NCBI RefSeq assembly: GCF_014189855.1
Contig: NZ_BJFN01000003.1
Span: 124,001-188,000, forward strand
Length of the DNA stretch: 64,000 bases
Direction: 5' to 3'
Source of the DNA: Buttiauxella sp. A111
Lineage (GTDB): Bacteria; Pseudomonadota; Gammaproteobacteria; Enterobacterales; Enterobacteriaceae
How positions within the stretch are numbered: position 1 is the stretch's first letter; every line of letters begins with the position of its first letter. The position numbers and the translations under genes were made by a program. The notes beneath the pieces were generated by a model that did no database searches, was not told the origin of the DNA, and was given only the letters and a program-made list of their open reading frames with translations. Positions 43,968 to 53,834 of this stretch are shown here, piece after piece.

Positions 43968-44094
43968 ATAAATTTAAAAGTAATTTACTCGCTTCGGTTT
44001 AATGTTCAAGCGGAAGAATGGACAATTGAACGCATCAGGAAGCGCGCCCGAAATATTTTCCGGGCGTTGCAGAAATGATCAAAAGATCTGCGAG

Positions 44095-44778
44095 TTATGC
44101 AGAAAGAAGAGAAATATCCAGATAGTGACCGAGCGCCGTTTGCTCGCTAAGTTGCGGGCAAAACGGAATTTCACCCAACATGGGGGCGTGTAACACATCG
44201 CGCAACGTGGCGATGTATTCTGCGTGGCGTTTCCCCGTTGGCTGAACGTCATTGGCAATCCAACCCACCAGATGCAGGCCTGCATTTTTCACCGCATGAG
44301 CAGTAAGCATTGCATGGTTAATGCAGCCCAGTTTCACCCCAACAACCAGAATGACGGGCAACTGCTCCTGGATAACCCAATCGGCGAAAGTAGCGGTCTG
44401 TGAAAGTGGTGTAAACCAGCCTCCCGCCCCTTCAACCTGTAACCAGTCAGCGTGTGAAGAGAGCGCTTCAAGCCCTGCTGATAGCTGCGAAAACTTGATA
44501 GGTCGATCTTCTAACGCGCTCACAATATGCGGTGATGTCGGCTCCAGAAAGGCAAACGGATTGACCTGTTCATAGACTAATGTGGCGCTGCTATTGCGCT
44601 GCAATGCAAGCGCATCGCTGTTACGAATACCTGCTGCCGTCATTTCGCTGCCAGAGGCCACCGGTTTATAGCCCGCAGTGCGGTAACCCGCGAGCGTTGC
44701 GGCTTGCAGCAATGCACAACTGGCGACAGTTTTACCCACTTCGGTATCGGTTCCGGTCACAAACCATCTTTTAATCAC
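44095..44778 (-). CDS. bioD: BioD, dethiobiotin synthetase
   Basis: BioD (227 aa; E. coli 225) closes the ureido ring to make dethiobiotin, using ATP and CO2. It shows the P-loop GTDTEVGKT (9-17), KPVASG, VEGAGGWFTPL and GWIANDV. It overlaps bioC by 8 bp and ends the bioBFCD operon. A weak hairpin (CGCCCG / CGGGCG at 44045-44066) lies downstream. Confidence 0.96.
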   Translation of the reverse strand: MIKRWFVTGTDTEVGKTVASCALLQAATLAGYRTAGYKPVASGSEMTAAGIRNSDALALQRNSSATLVYEQVNPFAFLEPTSPHIVSALEDRPIKFSQLSAGLEALSSHADWLQVEGAGGWFTPLSQTATFADWVIQEQLPVILVVGVKLGCINHAMLTAHAVKNAGLHLVGWIANDVQPTGKRHAEYIATLRDVLHAPMLGEIPFCPQLSEQTALGHYLDISLLSA

Positions 44779-45529
44779 GTTCTATTACTCCACAAACGAG
44801 CTGCCAGGTCAGGGGGAATTGCCCCTCTTTTTGTGGCCAGGCGAGACTTAATTTTTGTAATTGTTGGCGGGTCATCAATGACGCTTTGCGTCCATCATGC
44901 AGATGCGTTGCTCCAATGCCTTTTAGCGAGTGCATGGCGCTCATTACGCTGACGTAGGACTGGCTAATCTCGTGGACTTGCAGGGAACAACGCCAACCTC
45001 CGCAAGCATTCTGAATCTGCTCAAACGAGAGAAACTGATTCGCATGAGAGCGTTCATCCACCGCATGCCACGCGGTATGAAGTTCGCTTAGTGAATCCGC
45101 AGCAAGCGTGGTAAATGCCACGCAACCGCCAGGGCGAGTGACGCGGTAAAGTTCACTCAAACCACTGCGTAAATCATTGCACCACTGCACAGCCAGATTA
45201 CTCCAGGCTAAATCCACTTGCCCATCGGGCAGTGCGATTGCCTCGATATCACCTTCGAGATAACCATCTGCCGACTCCTGTTGTGCAGCATAATTCAGCA
45301 TGTCAGGTGAGAGATCCAACGCGGTCACATAGCAGCCTTTTTTGCGCCATGCGCGGCTGTACCAGCCAGTGCCACATCCCGCATCCAGCATCGTAGCGAT
45401 GCGTCGTCCTTCAAGCATGTCGGCAAGCAATTCACCACTGGTGCGTTGCAATTCGGCGTGACTGTCATAGGTGGTTGCCGCGCGTCCAAATGCCGCCGCG
45501 ACGGCAGCTTTGTTAACGTGTTGCGTCAT
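44771..45529 (-). CDS. bioC: BioC, malonyl-ACP O-methyltransferase
   Basis: BioC (252 aa; E. coli 251) methylates malonyl-ACP to disguise it for pimelate synthesis by the fatty-acid machinery. SAM-binding motifs are [13 protein letters not shown] and [11 protein letters not shown], with [11 protein letters not shown] in the BioC-typical place. It overlaps bioF by 17 bp. Confidence 0.96.
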   Translation of the reverse strand: MTQHVNKAAVAAAFGRAATTYDSHAELQRTSGELLADMLEGRRIATMLDAGCGTGWYSRAWRKKGCYVTALDLSPDMLNYAAQQESADGYLEGDIEAIALPDGQVDLAWSNLAVQWCNDLRSGLSELYRVTRPGGCVAFTTLAADSLSELHTAWHAVDERSHANQFLSFEQIQNACGGWRCSLQVHEISQSYVSVMSAMHSLKGIGATHLHDGRKASLMTRQQLQKLSLAWPQKEGQFPLTWQLVCGVIERD

Positions 45530-46664
45530 ACAGCGCCTCCAGAAGCAGGTCGATATCCTCGCGGGTATGGCTTGCAGTCAGCGTCACACGCAGCCGCGCC
45601 GTGCCGGGTGGCACCGTGGGTGGGCGAATTGCCGTCAGCCAAAATCCGCGCTCGCGCAGCGTGGCAGCAAGGTTCACCGCCGCCTGATTCTCACCGACAA
45701 TCACTGGCTGGATAGCCGTTTGCGAGGCCATTAATTTCAGCGGTAACTTTTCCGCCCCGGCACGGAAATGGGCGATATTGGCCTGCAATTGCCTCCGTCT
45801 TGCATCATCACGACGTATCACCTGCAACGCAGCCGTTAACGCGCAGGCCTGGGCTGGCGGCATTGCTGTGCTGTAAATGAGATGTCGGGCAAACTGGAGC
45901 AGATAATCAGCGAGCGACTCACTGCACAGCACCGCAGCACCACTGATGCCAAATGCTTTTCCGAAGGTCACGACCAGCAAATCTGGCTTAATTTGTTGCT
46001 GGTCACAACTTCCTCGCCCTTCTCTCCCCACAACACCGATGCCATGAGCATCATCAACCATCAACAATGCCCCTGCGTCACGGCTGGCCCTGGCGATATC
46101 AGCCAACGGTGCAGCATCACCATCCATGCTGAACACCCCTTCGGTAATGACCAGTTGTTGGCCGTCAATGGGTTGCGCCAGCAAAGTTTGCAGTGATTGC
46201 ACATCGTTATGCGCAAAACGCCGCAGTTGCGCCGGGCTATGCATTGCGGCTTCCAGAAGCGAGGCATGGCTGAGCTTATCGGCAATAATCCGATCTGATT
46301 TTTCAGTTAGCGCCGCAATCAACGCCTGATTCGCCGCAAAACCTGAAATAAACAGCAGCGCACGAGGATAGCCGAGCCAATCCGCAAGCTGCTGTTCACA
46401 GTGTTGATGCGCCTGGTGATAGCCCGTGACATGCCCCGAGCCGCCACTGCCGACACCGTAAATCTCAGCCCCTTGCTGCCAGGCTTGAATGACCTCCGCA
46501 TGGTGGCTCATTCCCAGGTAGTCATTGCTGGAAAAATTCAGGTAACGAATTTCATTTTGAACAAGATAGCGCCCGCTCCCTTGCTCATTCACCTGACGAA
46601 TACGGAAACTGTCATTCGTGCGCCGTTGTTCAAGGGCGCTATCAATTCGTTGCTGCCAACTCAT
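45513..46664 (-). CDS. bioF: BioF, 8-amino-7-oxononanoate synthase
   Basis: BioF is a PLP enzyme condensing pimeloyl-ACP (or -CoA) with alanine. The 383-aa protein (E. coli 384) has NDYLG, the substrate-loop [23 protein letters not shown] and the PLP lysine in [13 protein letters not shown]. The ATG overlaps the bioB TGA (ATGA). Confidence 0.97.
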   Translation of the reverse strand: MSWQQRIDSALEQRRTNDSFRIRQVNEQGSGRYLVQNEIRYLNFSSNDYLGMSHHAEVIQAWQQGAEIYGVGSGGSGHVTGYHQAHQHCEQQLADWLGYPRALLFISGFAANQALIAALTEKSDRIIADKLSHASLLEAAMHSPAQLRRFAHNDVQSLQTLLAQPIDGQQLVITEGVFSMDGDAAPLADIARASRDAGALLMVDDAHGIGVVGREGRGSCDQQQIKPDLLVVTFGKAFGISGAAVLCSESLADYLLQFARHLIYSTAMPPAQACALTAALQVIRRDDARRRQLQANIAHFRAGAEKLPLKLMASQTAIQPVIVGENQAAVNLAATLRERGFWLTAIRPPTVPPGTARLRVTLTASHTREDIDLLLEALYDATR

Positions 46665-47701
46665 ACAGCCGCCGCGTTGTAGTAATTCTCCGTATCTGCT
46701 GAAAGCAATTGATCGGTCAGTTGCTGCTGTTGTTCGTTATCGCCCGCGTGAGTCGTCGTTTGTTGCGGGTTAAGCCCCAATTTGCGGAACAATTGCAGGT
46801 CTTTGTCTTCTTCAGGATTTGGCGTGGTAAGCAGTTTGCAGCCGTAGAAAATCGAGTTGGCACCCGCCATGAAGCACATGGCCTGAGTTTGCTCACTCAT
46901 CTGTTCGCGCCCGGCAGAAAGACGCACGAATGACGTTGGCATCATGATGCGCGCCACGGCGATAGTACGAATAAAATCAAACGCATCGACGTCTTCATTA
47001 TCCGCCATCGGTGTGCCTTTCACTTTTACCAACATATTAATCGGCACGCTTTCTGGCGGCGTCGGCAAATTGGCAAGTTGCAGCAGCAATCCGGCACGGT
47101 CAGTCACCGTTTCACCCAAACCAACAATGCCGCCTGAGCACACTTTAATCCCGGCACCGCGCACTTTATCCAGCGTGTCGAGACGCTCCTGGTAGGTGCG
47201 AGTGGTAATAATATTGCCGTAGAATTCTGGCGAGGTATCGAGGTTATGGTTGTAGTAATCCAGCCCTGCGTTGGCGAGGCGCTGCGCCTGGGAATCGGTT
47301 AGCGTGCCAAGCGTCATGCAGGTTTCCAGTCCCATTTCGCGCACGCCCTGCACCATTTGTTCAAGGTACGGCATATCGCGATCGTTAGGGTTTTTCCAGG
47401 CCGCGCCCATGCAGAAACGGGTAGAACCGGCGTTTAGCGCTTTACGCGCCGAGTCCAGAACCTGCTCAACTTCCATCAAACGTTCGGACGCAAGACCGGT
47501 TTTGTATCGCGCGCTTTGTGGGCAATATTTACAGTCTTCCGGGCAAGCGCCGGTTTTAATCGACAGCAATGTGCTGACCTGAACATGACGGGGATCAAAG
47601 TGCTGACGGTGAACTTGTTGCGCCTCAAACATCAGTTCGAGGAAAGGTTTCTCAAATAAAGCAGTGACCTGCGACATTGACCAGCGTGCGTGGTGAGCCA
47701 T
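46661..47701 (-). CDS. bioB: BioB, biotin synthase
   Basis: BioB is a radical-SAM enzyme that inserts sulfur into dethiobiotin. It is 346 aa, as in E. coli. The cluster cysteines are C53, C57 and C60 (CPEDCKYC); [13 protein letters not shown] and the Arg of [11 protein letters not shown] that binds the [2Fe-2S] cluster are present. It is the first gene of bioBFCD, divergent from bioA over the BirA operator. Confidence 0.97.
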   Translation of the reverse strand: MAHHARWSMSQVTALFEKPFLELMFEAQQVHRQHFDPRHVQVSTLLSIKTGACPEDCKYCPQSARYKTGLASERLMEVEQVLDSARKALNAGSTRFCMGAAWKNPNDRDMPYLEQMVQGVREMGLETCMTLGTLTDSQAQRLANAGLDYYNHNLDTSPEFYGNIITTRTYQERLDTLDKVRGAGIKVCSGGIVGLGETVTDRAGLLLQLANLPTPPESVPINMLVKVKGTPMADNEDVDAFDFIRTIAVARIMMPTSFVRLSAGREQMSEQTQAMCFMAGANSIFYGCKLLTTPNPEEDKDLQLFRKLGLNPQQTTTHAGDNEQQQQLTDQLLSADTENYYNAAAV

Positions 47702-47746
47702 TGGGCGTCTCCAAAAAGGGTGTTGTTAGCCGTTGATTGACGTTAT

Positions 47747-47784
47747 ACTTGTAAACCTAAATCTTTTTTAAATGGTTTACAAGT
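47747..47784. promoter_or_regulatory. BirA operator (bioO) between bioB and bioA
   Basis: ACTTGTAAACC (47747-47757) and GGTTTACAAGT (47774-47784) are perfect 11-bp arms separated by 16 bp. This is the enteric BirA operator, controlling both divergent bio promoters in response to biotinyl-AMP. It ends 6 bp before the bioA ATG. Confidence 0.95.
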
Positions 47785-47790
47785 CACCCT

Positions 47791-49080
47791 ATGACCCCTG
47801 CTGATTTAGCGTTCGACCAACAACATATCTGGCACCCGTACACTTCCATGACCCAACCGTTACCGGTTTATCCGGTGGTGGCGGCAACGGGCTGCGAACT
47901 GCAACTTGCTGATGGTAAAGCCCTTGTTGATGGGATGTCATCGTGGTGGGCGGCGATCCATGGCTACAATCACCCGCGCCTGAATCAAGCGATGAAAGAT
48001 CAGATTGAGCAGATGTCGCATGTGATGTTTGGCGGTATCACACACCCGCCCGCCGTTGCGCTGTGCCGCAAACTGGTCGCCATGACGCCGGAAAATCTTG
48101 AATGCGTTTTCCTTGCCGACTCCGGCTCTGTTGCCGTTGAAGTGGCAATGAAAATGGCATTGCAGTACTGGCATGCCAAAGGCGAGCCCCGCCAGCGGTT
48201 TCTCACCTTCCGCCACGGTTATCATGGCGATACCTTTGGCGCGATGTCGGTTTGCGATCCCGATAATTCGATGCACAGCTTGTGGCAGGGATATCTCCCT
48301 GAGCATCTGTTTGCACCTGCACCAAACTGCCGCTTTGACGACGAGTGGGATGAGATGGACATTGTGCCATTCGCACGTTTAATGGCCGCACATCGTCATG
48401 AAATCGCGGCCGTCATCCTTGAGCCGATCGTTCAGGGTGCCGGCGGAATGCGTTTTTATCATCCTGAATGGCTCAGGCGCATTCGTCGCATGTGCGACCG
48501 CGAAGGGATTTTGCTGATTGCCGACGAGATAGCAACCGGCTTTGGTCGCACTGGCAAGCTGTTTGCCTGCGAGCATGCGGGCATTTCACCGGATATTTTA
48601 TGTCTTGGTAAAGCGCTGACCGGCGGCACCATGACACTCTCCGCCACATTGACCACGCGCCTGGTGGCAGACACCATCAGCAATGGTGAAGCCGGATGCT
48701 TTATGCATGGCCCAACGTTTATGGGCAATCCGTTAGCCTGTGCGGTGGCGAGCGAAAGCCTCGCGATACTTGAATCAGGCGAGTGGCAGCAGCAAGTGAA
48801 TGCACTAGAAGAGCAGTTGTTGGCGGGGCTGAAACCGTTGCAGGATTGCGCACAAGTGGCGGATGTCCGCGTGCTTGGCGCGATTGGCGTCGTGGAAACA
48901 CACCATCCGGTGGACATGGCGGCACTTCAGGCGTTCTTTGTCGAGCAGGGCGTGTGGATCCGTCCTTTCGGGCGTCTGATTTACCTGATGCCGCCTTACG
49001 TCATCGCGCATGAGCAACTGGCAAAACTGATTAAATCCGTGGCAAATGCGGTGGAAAATCCTGCATTTTTCAAAAGCTGA
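47791..49080 (+). CDS. bioA: BioA, DAPA aminotransferase
   Basis: BioA converts 8-amino-7-oxononanoate to 7,8-diaminononanoate with S-adenosylmethionine as the amino donor. It is 429 aa, as in E. coli. It shows [50 protein letters not shown] and the PLP lysine in CLGKALTGG. It is divergently controlled with bioB. Confidence 0.97.
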   Translation: MTPADLAFDQQHIWHPYTSMTQPLPVYPVVAATGCELQLADGKALVDGMSSWWAAIHGYNHPRLNQAMKDQIEQMSHVMFGGITHPPAVALCRKLVAMTPENLECVFLADSGSVAVEVAMKMALQYWHAKGEPRQRFLTFRHGYHGDTFGAMSVCDPDNSMHSLWQGYLPEHLFAPAPNCRFDDEWDEMDIVPFARLMAAHRHEIAAVILEPIVQGAGGMRFYHPEWLRRIRRMCDREGILLIADEIATGFGRTGKLFACEHAGISPDILCLGKALTGGTMTLSATLTTRLVADTISNGEAGCFMHGPTFMGNPLACAVASESLAILESGEWQQQVNALEEQLLAGLKPLQDCAQVADVRVLGAIGVVETHHPVDMAALQAFFVEQGVWIRPFGRLIYLMPPYVIAHEQLAKLIKSVANAVENPAFFKS

Positions 49081-49148
49081 GCACCAGCAAGCCGCTCGCG
49101 GATGCACTACACTTCGAGGATCGTTTCACGCCCTTAAGGGAGAATCAG

Positions 49149-49829
49149 ATGAAGGTCCTCATGGTTTTAACCTCGCACGATCAACTGGGCAATACCGGCA
49201 AACCCACAGGCTTTTGGCTTGAGGAGTTTGCCGCGCCCTATTATGTCTTTCGCGATGCAGGTCTGAAAATCACCCTCGCCTCACCAAAAGGTGGGCAGCC
49301 GCCGCTTGATCCCAAAAGCGATGCGCCAGATGCGCAAACTGATGACACCCGTCGTTTCCGTCATGATTCCGACGCACAACAACGGTTAGCCAATACCGTA
49401 AAACTCGACAGCGTCAGCGCTGAAGATTTTGATGCGGTGTTTTATCCCGGCGGCCATGGGCCGTTGTGGGATTTGGCAGAAGATAAACACTCGATAACAC
49501 TGATTGAGCAATTTTGGGCCGCAGGGAAACCCGTTGCCGCGGTATGCCATGCGCCAGGGGTTTTGCGCAATGTGACAAAACCGGATGGCTCACCGCTGGT
49601 TAAAGGTAAACGGGTGACGGGTTTTACCAACAGTGAAGAAGATGGCGTTGGCCTGACGGCAATCGTGCCATTTTTGGTGGAAGATGAACTGAAAAAAGCC
49701 GGTGGGTTGTTTGAGCGCACTGATGATTGGGGAGAATATGCGGTCGTTGACGGGCATCTGGTGACCGGTCAAAACCCAGCGTCATCAGCCATTGCCGCCG
49801 AAGAATTGTTGAAGTTACTGAATCTCTAA
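49149..49829 (+). CDS. DJ-1/PfpI-family protein (Hsp31/glyoxalase III-like)
   Basis: This 226-aa protein belongs to the DJ-1/PfpI superfamily, near the short Hsp31-like or class I glutamine-amidotransferase-like group. The catalytic cysteine C133 and histidine H134 lie in AVCHAPGVLR, with an acidic partner in GFWLEEFAAP (E25/E26) and YPGGHGPLWDL. Such proteins act as methylglyoxal-detoxifying enzymes or protein repair factors; the activity here is inferred. The gene stands between bioA and ybhB, where E. coli has none, and ybhB follows 15 bp later. Confidence 0.85.
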   Translation: MKVLMVLTSHDQLGNTGKPTGFWLEEFAAPYYVFRDAGLKITLASPKGGQPPLDPKSDAPDAQTDDTRRFRHDSDAQQRLANTVKLDSVSAEDFDAVFYPGGHGPLWDLAEDKHSITLIEQFWAAGKPVAAVCHAPGVLRNVTKPDGSPLVKGKRVTGFTNSEEDGVGLTAIVPFLVEDELKKAGGLFERTDDWGEYAVVDGHLVTGQNPASSAIAAEELLKLLNL

Positions 49830-49844
49830 CCCTCAGGAGCGGCT

Positions 49845-50321
49845 ATGAAACTGATAAGCCAGGATTTCAAAGAAGGGGATAAACTTCCCTGGCGCCAGGT
49901 ATTTAATGGCATGGGATACGATGGCGATAATATTTCCCCGCATTTAGCATGGGACGATGTCCCGGCGGGAACGAAAAGTTTTGTCGTGACCAGTTACGAT
50001 CCTGACGCACCAACGGGTTCGGGCTGGTGGCATTGGGTGGTGATAAATCTTCCCGCCGACACCCGTGTTTTGCCGCAAGGTGCTGGCTCAGGGCTTGCTC
50101 AATTACCTGAACCTGCAAGAGAAACCTGGACCGATTTTGGCAAACCCGGTTACGGCGGCGCGGCACCACCAAAAGGGGAATCACACCGCTACATTTTCAC
50201 CGTTTACGCCCTGGACGTTGAAACGTTGGATGTCGGCGACACCGCTTCTGGCGCAATGGTCGGTTTTAACGTCCATTTCCACGCGTTAGGCAGCGCCTCT
50301 ATTACCGCTATGTTCAATTAA
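49845..50321 (+). CDS. ybhB: YbhB, phosphatidylethanolamine-binding (PEBP/RKIP-like) protein
   Basis: YbhB (158 aa, as in E. coli) is a bacterial PEBP; relatives bind phospholipid head groups or act as kinase or protease modulators, but its role is unknown. It has DGDNISPHLAWDDVP, YDPDAPTGSGWWHWVV, GYGGAAPPKGESHRY and a conserved C-terminal beta region. CAGGAG precedes the ATG. Confidence 0.94.
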   Translation: MKLISQDFKEGDKLPWRQVFNGMGYDGDNISPHLAWDDVPAGTKSFVVTSYDPDAPTGSGWWHWVVINLPADTRVLPQGAGSGLAQLPEPARETWTDFGKPGYGGAAPPKGESHRYIFTVYALDVETLDVGDTASGAMVGFNVHFHALGSASITAMFN

Positions 50322-50432
50322 TCCTATCTTTACGAAGCCGATTTGCATAATCGGCTTCCCGTTTCGCTCAACTTAGTATAAAAAAGCAGGCTTTAAGATC
50401 CCCTTTTAAACTTGCACTGCAAGGAGCAACCC

Positions 50433-51725
50433 TTGAACACATTCTCTGTTTCTCGCCGGGCAGCCGTGCTCGCTTTTGCTGTGGCGCTCTCTGCCTGTAG
50501 TTCTACATCGCCAGATGAGCGCCCTTCTACTCAAGCGGCGCCAGGCACTCAATCTCGTCCGATTTTATCTTCCGATGAAGCTCAGAACTTTGTTCAGGCG
50601 CGCTACTTCTCATCAAAGAATAAAGATGAAGCGCCATGGGCACCGTCGTCTATTCGCATTCCTCAGCAGCCTGATTTTGTCGTGGGTGCAGCGGGTGGCG
50701 CAGGTGTGACGCACACCTCTATTCAGGCCGCCGTTGATGCCGCCATTATGAAACACAGCAATACCCGCCAGTACATCGCGATTCAGCCTGGCGAATATGT
50801 CGGCACTGTTTATATTCCGGCAGGCTCTGGCAGCGTGACGCTATATGGCACGACCGACAATGCCAGCGATGTAAAAATCACCATGCCGCTGGACTCTGAA
50901 ATCGACGTAAACACCTGGCGTCGTGCGGTTAACCCAGCAGGTAAATATATGCCGGGTAAACCTGCGTGGTACATGTTTGATAGCTGCCAGAGCAAGCGTA
51001 GCGCGACCGTAGGTATTATGTGCTCTGCTGCTGTGTGGTCACAGAACAATGGCTTACAGCTGCAAAACCTGACCATCGCTAACACGCTGGGTGACAGCGT
51101 TGATGCCGGTAACCATCAGGCCGTCGCATTGCGTACCGATGGCGATAAAGTCCAGCTGAACAATGTTCACCTGTTAGGTCGTCAGAACACCTTCTTTGTG
51201 ACCAACAGCGATGTTCAAAACCGCCTGTTGAATGACCGTCAGCCACGCACATTAGTCACCAACAGCTACATTGAAGGTGATGTGGATGTGGTTGCAGGCC
51301 GCGGTGCGGTGGTGTTTGAGAATACCGATTTCCGTCTGGTAAACAGCCGTACTAAAGAGGGTTCTGTGTTTGCTCCGGCAACGCTGCCAAATATTTATTA
51401 CGGTTTCCTTGCGATTAACAGCCGCTTTACCGCAGCGGGTGACGCGCAGTTGGGTCGCGCCTGGGATGTTGAAGCGACTGAAAATGGTTATACCGCAGGC
51501 CAGACTTCAAACGGCCAGGTGGTTATCCGTGATAGCGTGATTAACGAAGGTTTCAATATCGCGAAGCCGTGGGGTGATGCCGCCAGTTCTAAACGTCCAT
51601 TCACCGGTAACACCGGAACGAAGGGCGAGAAAGACGCAATCCAGCGCGATTTGAATGATGCTAACGCAAACCGCATGTGGGAATTTAACAACCGTGGCGT
51701 AGGTAGCCAGGTCGTTGCTGAGTAA
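50433..51725 (+). CDS. ybhC: YbhC, outer-membrane pectinesterase-family lipoprotein (TTG start)
   Basis: YbhC is an outer-membrane lipoprotein of the pectin methylesterase fold (GH-like beta-helix); E. coli YbhC hydrolyses acyl-CoA esters weakly. The predicted start is TTG at 50433, with AAGGAG exactly 6 nt upstream, giving MNTFSVSR as in E. coli; the product is 430 aa (E. coli 427). The lipobox is ALSAC with Cys22. Helix motifs are QNNGLQLQNLTIANTLGD, GRQNTFFV and YIEGDVDVVAGRG. A strong terminator follows. Confidence 0.93.
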   Translation: MNTFSVSRRAAVLAFAVALSACSSTSPDERPSTQAAPGTQSRPILSSDEAQNFVQARYFSSKNKDEAPWAPSSIRIPQQPDFVVGAAGGAGVTHTSIQAAVDAAIMKHSNTRQYIAIQPGEYVGTVYIPAGSGSVTLYGTTDNASDVKITMPLDSEIDVNTWRRAVNPAGKYMPGKPAWYMFDSCQSKRSATVGIMCSAAVWSQNNGLQLQNLTIANTLGDSVDAGNHQAVALRTDGDKVQLNNVHLLGRQNTFFVTNSDVQNRLLNDRQPRTLVTNSYIEGDVDVVAGRGAVVFENTDFRLVNSRTKEGSVFAPATLPNIYYGFLAINSRFTAAGDAQLGRAWDVEATENGYTAGQTSNGQVVIRDSVINEGFNIAKPWGDAASSKRPFTGNTGTKGEKDAIQRDLNDANANRMWEFNNRGVGSQVVAE

Positions 51726-51747
51726 ACATCCGCGCTTTGCTTAAAAC

Positions 51748-51775
51748 AAAAAACCTCGCCGCGGCGAGGTTTTTT
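51748..51775 (+). terminator. Rho-independent terminator after ybhC
   Basis: AAAAAACCTCGCC and GGCGAGGTTTTTT form a 13-bp stem with a 2-nt central GC, 22 bp after the ybhC stop. Because of the A/T ends it may work in both directions and also serve pgl. Confidence 0.92.
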
Positions 51776-51777
51776 AT

Positions 51778-51799
51778 GCAACTTTAAGTATGACGGGTA
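51778..51799. repeat. ERIC terminal fragment at the pgl stop
   Basis: GCAACTTTAAGTATGACGGGTA matches the ERIC end at 21609-21630. It ends at the base before the pgl stop codon (51800-51802). The other end of the element is missing. Confidence 0.7.
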
Positions 51800-52798
51800 T
51801 TAGTGTGCGTTAACGACCACCCACATCGGCCCCTGCCCAACGGCATAACGGCCTTTCTCTTCCAGTAAACCTTGCTCACCGGTGATTTGATACACCGCGA
51901 TATGGTGAGATTTTTGGCCCGCGGCAATCAAATATTTACCTGAGTGATCAACGTTAAAGCCGCGTGGCTGCGTTTCGGTCGGCTGATAGCCTTCGACGGC
52001 CAGGACACTGCCATCTTCAGAGACGCTGAATACCGTGATGATGCTGGCAGTACGGTCGCAGGTATACAGGTGACGACCATCAGGTGTGATGTGAATATCT
52101 GCGGCCCAACGGGTGTCAGAGAAGCCTGGAGGCATCATATCCAGCGTTTGCACGCATTCAATTTTGCCGTAGGCATTTTTCAGTTCCCACACGTCGACAG
52201 AACCGTTCAATTCGTTAACGCAGTAACCGTATTGCTGGTTCGGGTGGAACACCATATGGCGTGGGCCAGCCCCTTCAACGGTGGTCACTTCCGCCGGAGT
52301 TTGTGCGACCAGATGACCGTCGTCAGACAGGGTAAACTGGCAGATGCGATCTTGTTTCAGCGCCGGAACCCACAAGGTGCGATTGTCCGGGGAAATATTG
52401 GCAGAGTGGCAACCTTCTAAACCTTCCACCACTTCAACCACTTCACCTGGTAAACCATCGTTGCTCAGGCTCACCACACTAACGCTGCCCGCATTGTAAG
52501 ACGCGCTGAACAGGAAGCGGCCTTGACGGTCGGTCGAAATGTGCGTTGGGCTGCCAGGGATCGCCGTTACACCCGCTTCGGTGAGCATGCCATCGTCCGG
52601 CGCAATGCGGTAAGCAATGACGCGAAATTCAGGGCGCACACCTACGTACAGATAACGTTTGTCGGGGCTGATCACCATCGGCTGAACCTGACCTGCAACA
52701 TCCACCACCTGCACCAGAGTTAACTCGCCGCTGGAGTTAAGTTGCCAAACGTGGATTTGCTGGCTTTCCGGGCTAGCGGTATAGACTGTTTGTTTCAT
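51800..52798 (-). CDS. pgl: Pgl, 6-phosphogluconolactonase
   Basis: Pgl (332 aa; E. coli 331) is a seven-bladed beta-propeller lactonase of the oxidative pentose-phosphate pathway. It has the repeated blade ends ([31 protein letters not shown]) and ends MWVVVNAH, as in E. coli. It is divergent from ybhA across 142 bp. Confidence 0.96.
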   Translation of the reverse strand: MKQTVYTASPESQQIHVWQLNSSGELTLVQVVDVAGQVQPMVISPDKRYLYVGVRPEFRVIAYRIAPDDGMLTEAGVTAIPGSPTHISTDRQGRFLFSASYNAGSVSVVSLSNDGLPGEVVEVVEGLEGCHSANISPDNRTLWVPALKQDRICQFTLSDDGHLVAQTPAEVTTVEGAGPRHMVFHPNQQYGYCVNELNGSVDVWELKNAYGKIECVQTLDMMPPGFSDTRWAADIHITPDGRHLYTCDRTASIITVFSVSEDGSVLAVEGYQPTETQPRGFNVDHSGKYLIAAGQKSHHIAVYQITGEQGLLEEKGRYAVGQGPMWVVVNAH

Positions 52799-52940
52799 GG
52801 AATCTCTCTCCTACCAACGTCTTGAGTAATAGTCACAAGGGTAGTGCCAATTGCTGCTTCGTGTTGGGATTTTGAACAACGCTGCAAGCGGTGTAACATC
52901 GGCACAGGCCTTATGATTCTGAATTTGACTGGAACCCTAA

Positions 52941-53759
52941 ATGACTTTTCGCGTAATCGCCCTTGATCTCGACGGCACGCTACTCACGCCGCAAAAAACT
53001 ATTCTTCCTGAATCACTGACAGCATTACAGCGCGCACGTGACGCTGGCGTGAAAGTTGTCATTGTGACAGGCCGTCATCATGTTGCCATCCATCCTTTTT
53101 ATCAGGCACTGAACCTGGATACACCTGCAATTTGCTGTAATGGGACCTATTTGTATGATTATCATGCAAAAAAGGTACTTTCGTCTGATCCATTACAACC
53201 TCAGCAAGCTAATCAGTTGATTGATTTGCTTGATACCCACAACGTTCATGGGCTGATGTATGTCGATGATGCCATGCTGTATCAGGAAGCAACAGGTCAT
53301 GTTTTGCGTACAGAAAATTGGGCAAAATCCTTACCGGAAGCGCAGCGCCCGGTGTTCCGCCATGTGGCTTCTCTGCGCGAAGCCGCGCATGAAGTGGACG
53401 CAATCTGGAAATTTGCGCTGACTGATGAAGATACGGTGAAATTGCAGAACTTCGCCGAAGTGGTGGAACATGAGCTTGGCTTGTCTTGCGAGTGGTCATG
53501 GCATGATCAGGTCGATGTGGCACAACGCGGCAACAGCAAAGGTAATCGATTAGCGCAATGGGTTGAATCTCAGGGCTTATCAATGAGTCAGGTCATTGCC
53601 TTTGGCGATAACTTTAATGACTTGAGTATGCTCGAAAGCGCAGGGTTGGGTGTCGCGATGGGGAACGCCGATGAGGCGATTAAAGCGCGTGCCGATTTGG
53701 TGATTGGAACCAACCTGGAAACCGGTATTGCTGAGACGATTTATAAGCATTTGCTGTAA
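52941..53759 (+). CDS. ybhA: YbhA, HAD-family sugar/pyridoxal phosphatase
   Basis: YbhA (272 aa, as in E. coli) is a Cof-type HAD phosphatase. E. coli YbhA dephosphorylates pyridoxal phosphate, erythrose-4-phosphate and fructose bisphosphate in vitro. HAD motifs: DLDGTLL (nucleophile Asp), VIVTGRH, a KGNRL lysine motif and AFGDNFNDLSML. It converges with modC across a REP-like repeat. Confidence 0.94.
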   Translation: MTFRVIALDLDGTLLTPQKTILPESLTALQRARDAGVKVVIVTGRHHVAIHPFYQALNLDTPAICCNGTYLYDYHAKKVLSSDPLQPQQANQLIDLLDTHNVHGLMYVDDAMLYQEATGHVLRTENWAKSLPEAQRPVFRHVASLREAAHEVDAIWKFALTDEDTVKLQNFAEVVEHELGLSCEWSWHDQVDVAQRGNSKGNRLAQWVESQGLSMSQVIAFGDNFNDLSMLESAGLGVAMGNADEAIKARADLVIGTNLETGIAETIYKHLL

Positions 53760-53766
53760 AGCGGTA

Positions 53767-53824
53767 GATGTCGCCTGGCTAATCCGTCCTACAGACCGTA
53801 GGTTGGATTAGCGTAAGCGACATC
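53767..53824. repeat. REP-like cruciform repeat between ybhA and modC
   Basis: Nested inverted repeats GATGTCGC/GCGACATC and CTAATCCGTCCTAC/GTAGGTTGGATTAG fold into a two-part hairpin. It is related to the palindrome at 1035-1069 and is typical of REP/BIME elements between convergent genes. Confidence 0.85.
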
Positions 53825-53834
53825 CGACAAAATA

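Noticed and set aside
44045-44066. Hairpin CGCCCG/CGGGCG after bioD as a terminator
   Set aside because: The stem is short, the loop is 10 nt and no T-tract follows; too weak to list as a terminator.
43996-44200. Open frame on the plus strand overlapping the bioD 3' end
   Set aside because: It overlaps bioD in antisense, has no ribosome site and no recognisable features.
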